The notes below the pieces were generated by a model that ran no database searches, was not told the origin of the DNA, and saw only the letters and a program-made list of their open reading frames with translations. Made by a program: the position numbers and the translations under genes. Below are positions 5,619 to 7,752 of a stretch of 7,752 nucleotides of DNA, piece after piece. Each line of letters begins with the position of its first letter. Position 1 is the stretch's first letter. The DNA lies in the NCBI GenBank assembly GCA_031258055.1, contig JAIRNM010000292.1:1-7752 (forward strand). The letters are read 5' to 3'. Source of the stretch: Bifidobacteriaceae bacterium. GTDB lineage: Bacteria > Actinomycetota > Actinomycetes > Actinomycetales > WQXJ01.

Positions 5619-7752
5619 ATGTTGAGTAACATTCTCGCTCTGGCTCCCGCCGCGGTTGACCCGCAGGTGACAGAAGACACGGCGGGCGGGCTTGTTGGCC
5701 TGCTCCATCATCTGGCCCAGACCCCGACGGCGATGCAAACCTTGTGGTTCGTGTTGATCGCGGTTCTGTGGACCGGCTACTTGGTACTTGAGGGCTTCGA
5801 CTTCGGCGTTGGCATGTTGCTGCCGTTCATCGGCAAGAAGGACAGCGAACGCCGGGCCATGCTTTCAACGATTGGCCCGCTCTGGGACGGCAACGAAGTC
5901 TGGGTGCTCACCGCTGGTGGTGCTATGTTCGCGGCCTTCCCCGAGTGGTACGCGACCTTGTTCAGCGCCGCTTATCTGCCGCTCTTCTTGATTCTGGTCG
6001 GTCTGATTATTCGGGCTGTCGCTTTCGAGTATCGCGGCAAGATCAACGGCGACGGCTGGCGCCGCCTCTGGGACTGGTGCATTGTGCTTGGTTCCTGGAT
6101 CCCCGCCATCTTGTGGGGCGTGGCCTTCGCCAACTTGGTGTCTGGTGTCAAAGCGGCGGTTGATCCGGCGCAGCTTGGTTCCACCAAGATTCTCTACGAC
6201 GGCACCTTCTTCGATCTGGTCTTCGCGCACAAGGGCTTCCTGCTCTTGGGCGGTCTGACAACAGCGGCCCTGTTCCTGGCCCACGGCGCGATCTTCTTGT
6301 CCCTCAAGACAGATGGCGTTGTGCGTCAGCGGTCCGAATCGCTGGCACCGAAGCTGTCGATTGCCGCCACGTTGATCGCGGCGGTTTGGGTGGTTTGGTT
6401 GGGCTTCGCCTACAACGGCCAGAACCATCCGACAATCCTGGTTTGGATTGGCATAGTTGTTGCGGCGGTGGCGCTGATCGGGGTGGTTGGCACCACCTGG
6501 ATCAAGAAGTTCGGCTACGCCTTCGCTTCTATGACCGTCGCCTTGCTCGCTGCCGTAGTGACGATTTTCGCGGCACTGTTCCCCAATGTCATCAACGGTT
6601 CGCGCGTGACGATTGAGGGTGAGGCTATTGCTGACCCGATTGTGGGCGCGGTGGTCTTGGGCGTCGATGACAGCGACGGTCTGGCCGACCTGGAGGATGG
6701 CGTCAACCTCGAAGACGTGGTCAACGTGACCTTCGACCGCGTTGCCGCGGACGGCCTGCCGAACACGCCGTCACCGGAATCAGCCAACGCCGAACCCGAT
6801 ACGCAGGCGATCCTGGACGCCGTGGCGGCGGGCGCCTACCCGGCGCTCGGCTTCCTGCCCCAAGAGCGGATCCAGCAGGCCGTGGAGGCCACTGTCGCCC
6901 GAGTCGGCGCGAACGGGGGAATCCCGGACACAGCGGCCACTTCGGAATGGGCCAAGGGCTGGTCGGCTACGCTGACCCCGCTGATCCTGCAGAATGTCGC
7001 CGATAAGGCCTACCCAGCCATTGGCGTTATCCCGGACAGCGGTGTCAAAGCGGTGGTTGACGCGACCTTCGCGCGGGTGATGGCGGCGGTCGAGGCGGGC
7101 GATGTCAACCCGGCCGAGGTCGGCGTAGGCGTGGAGCCCAGCGAGTTGGCCGTTGCGTTGACCGTAACGGTGCTGGACGACCTCGCCAACGGCATCGAAG
7201 ACACGGCGGGAGTCATCTCGCTTGATAACGTCGGGATCGTGGTGGTTGTGACGCTGGCCCGCTTGGGCCTGCCGATTGACGAAGCGACCGTCACCGCTGT
7301 GGTGGAGGACGTGATTGGCCACAAGGATGCCCTCGACGCGCTCAAGGCCGGCGAGATCACGCTGGACGATCTGGCCGAGGCGACCATTGCCGGCTTGCCC
7401 GCCAATGCCGTGGCGACCGAGGTCGCGCGGACAGTCGAAGCCTTGGTGCCACATATCCAGGGCAGCGTCGATGTGGTGGTCGAGGAGATCAAGAAGAGCG
7501 TCGATCAGATTGTCAACGTGGAGGTGGTCGCGACTCTGGAGGCCGTGGCCAACAACGGCGGCAATCGGACCTTCACGGATGAGACCGACGTGACTGACAT
7601 CGTGACCGGCACCGCCTGGGACAACGATCTTGGCCTGGCCAATCTGAACCCGCGCATTGAGGCCGCCAATGAGGCGCTGGACGCACTGGTCACCTTGGGG
7701 TTGCTGCCCGAGCACAAGCCGCTGGAGCCCTTTGAGGACGGTGCCGTGATTA
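5619..7752 (+). CDS. cydB: Cytochrome bd oxidase subunit II with giant loop insertion (runs off right edge)
   Basis: Subunit II pairs with CydA in the cytochrome bd oxidase and stabilises its heme arrangement. The frame is open from ATG 5619 to the edge: 711 complete codons and no stop, against a usual length of roughly 330-380 residues. Residues 39-325 are ordinary CydB: TLWFVLIAVLWTGYLVLEGF (41-60) leading into DFGVG, then GPLWDGNEVWVLTAGGAMFA (86-105), FPEWYATLFSAAYLPLF (107-123), IIRAVAFEYR (130-139), a helix pair around 153-231 (WIPAILWGVAFANL, GGLTTAALFLAHGAIF), then helices at about 246-264, 273-295 and 298-325 ending ALFPNVI. In normal CydB a short extracytoplasmic loop and a final helix follow. 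Here an acidic repetitive region of at least 386 residues follows instead. Residues 1-38 are an extra N-terminal segment, partly hydrophobic (NILALAPAAV) then acidic. The start rests on TAAGGAGG. Codon use does not visibly change between core and insertion. Either the last helix resumes beyond the window (insertion) or it is lost (C-terminal fusion). Confidence 0.95.
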   Translation, partial: MLSNILALAPAAVDPQVTEDTAGGLVGLLHHLAQTPTAMQTLWFVLIAVLWTGYLVLEGFDFGVGMLLPFIGKKDSERRAMLSTIGPLWDGNEVWVLTAGGAMFAAFPEWYATLFSAAYLPLFLILVGLIIRAVAFEYRGKINGDGWRRLWDWCIVLGSWIPAILWGVAFANLVSGVKAAVDPAQLGSTKILYDGTFFDLVFAHKGFLLLGGLTTAALFLAHGAIFLSLKTDGVVRQRSESLAPKLSIAATLIAAVWVVWLGFAYNGQNHPTILVWIGIVVAAVALIGVVGTTWIKKFGYAFASMTVALLAAVVTIFAALFPNVINGSRVTIEGEAIADPIVGAVVLGVDDSDGLADLEDGVNLEDVVNVTFDRVAADGLPNTPSPESANAEPDTQAILDAVAAGAYPALGFLPQERIQQAVEATVARVGANGGIPDTAATSEWAKGWSATLTPLILQNVADKAYPAIGVIPDSGVKAVVDATFARVMAAVEAGDVNPAEVGVGVEPSELAVALTVTVLDDLANGIEDTAGVISLDNVGIVVVVTLARLGLPIDEATVTAVVEDVIGHKDALDALKAGEITLDDLAEATIAGLPANAVATEVARTVEALVPHIQGSVDVVVEEIKKSVDQIVNVEVVATLEAVANNGGNRTFTDETDVTDIVTGTAWDNDLGLANLNPRIEAANEALDALVTLGLLPEHKPLEPFEDGAVI
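6594..7752 (+). other. Acidic repeat domain within or appended to CydB, residues 326-711+
   Basis: This part of the cydB frame has no counterpart in CydB proteins that I know. By my count residues 330-711 hold about 65 Asp/Glu against 17 Lys/Arg, no Cys, and a great deal of Val and Ala. There is no segment long and hydrophobic enough for a clear membrane helix. It begins with a short, possibly beta-rich stretch (RVTIEGEAIADPIVGAVVLG) and an acidic stretch (about 350-366), passes a proline-rich spacer (GLPNTPSPESANAEP, 379-393), and then becomes mainly helical repeat sequence. Since it follows the helix ending ALFPNVI, whose exit is extracytoplasmic in CydB topology, the domain should face outside, on the same side as the CydA Q-loop. 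No signature tells me its function. Confidence 0.8.
6723..7560 (+). repeat. Degenerate ~54-62-residue protein repeats in the CydB insertion
   Basis: A core of the form V/A-x-T-(F/V/L)-x-(R/A)-(V/L) recurs: NVTFDRV (Thr371), EATVARV (Thr425), DATFARV (Thr483), VVTLARL (Thr545), ARTVEAL (Thr605) and VATLEAV (Thr639). The spacings are 54, 58, 62, 60 and 34 residues. Two units align well: AILDAVAAGAYPALGFLP (397-414) with LILQNVADKAYPAIGVIP (455-472), each followed about ten residues later by the T core. A third pair shares the tail: AAVEAGDVNPAEV (489-501) with DALKAGEITLDDL (573-585). The repeats are diverged at DNA level, so they are an old duplication rather than a recent tandem array. Confidence 0.6.

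Noticed and set aside
6580..6610. Frameshift or assembly join as the cause of the long CydB frame
   Set aside because: The frame passes smoothly from ALFPNVI into the new region with no stop for over 380 codons and no visible change in codon use. A misjoin cannot be fully excluded without reads, but the sequence gives no sign of one.
6780..7715. A 311-codon minus-strand open frame opposite the CydB insertion
   Set aside because: It is rich in His, Gln, Arg and Gly with no recognisable domain, as expected from the antisense of GC-rich, Val/Asp-rich coding sequence. The plus frame is continuous with genuine CydB behind a strong ribosome binding site.

Overview
The window looks like chromosomal DNA from a high-GC Gram-positive bacterium (Actinomycetota). 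The reasons are GC-rich coding sequence, strong Shine-Dalgarno sites, GTG starts, and a cluster of an RNase E/G gene, a DUF2344 gene and a TIGR03960-type radical SAM gene that is familiar from actinobacteria. The frequent TTG leucine codons suggest a lineage of moderate rather than extreme GC content. I cannot name the genus.

Left half, minus strand, transcribed leftwards: (i) 3836-1920, a large radical SAM protein of the TIGR03960 family with a CxxxCxxC cluster motif. (ii) 1923-1096, its small partner protein of the TIGR03936/DUF2344 family, which starts on a GTG that overlaps the upstream stop codon (GTGA). (iii) 998 to the left edge, the first 332 codons of a ribonuclease E/G gene with a long charged N-terminal extension; it runs out of the window. 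These three are probably co-transcribed. The first two have no established biochemical function, but they keep company with RNase E/G.

The 240 bp at 3837-4076 separate this block from a divergent plus-strand operon. They hold a perfect 14-bp palindrome and several related GGTCC-type elements that could be an operator.

Right half, plus strand: cydA (4077-5597) and cydB (5619 to the right edge) encode the two main subunits of the cytochrome bd quinol oxidase. CydA is complete, with all heme ligands and the quinol-site residues. CydB is the surprise. Its normal membrane core ends near residue 325, just before the extracytoplasmic loop that normally leads within a few residues to the last transmembrane helix. 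From there the frame stays open for at least 386 more residues of very acidic, cysteine-free sequence built from degenerate repeats of about 54-62 residues, and it has not closed when the window ends. CydB also carries a 38-residue N-terminal extension. This large putative extracytoplasmic domain grafted into or onto a respiratory oxidase subunit is the most novel feature here. Whether the last CydB helix follows it lies just beyond the right edge.
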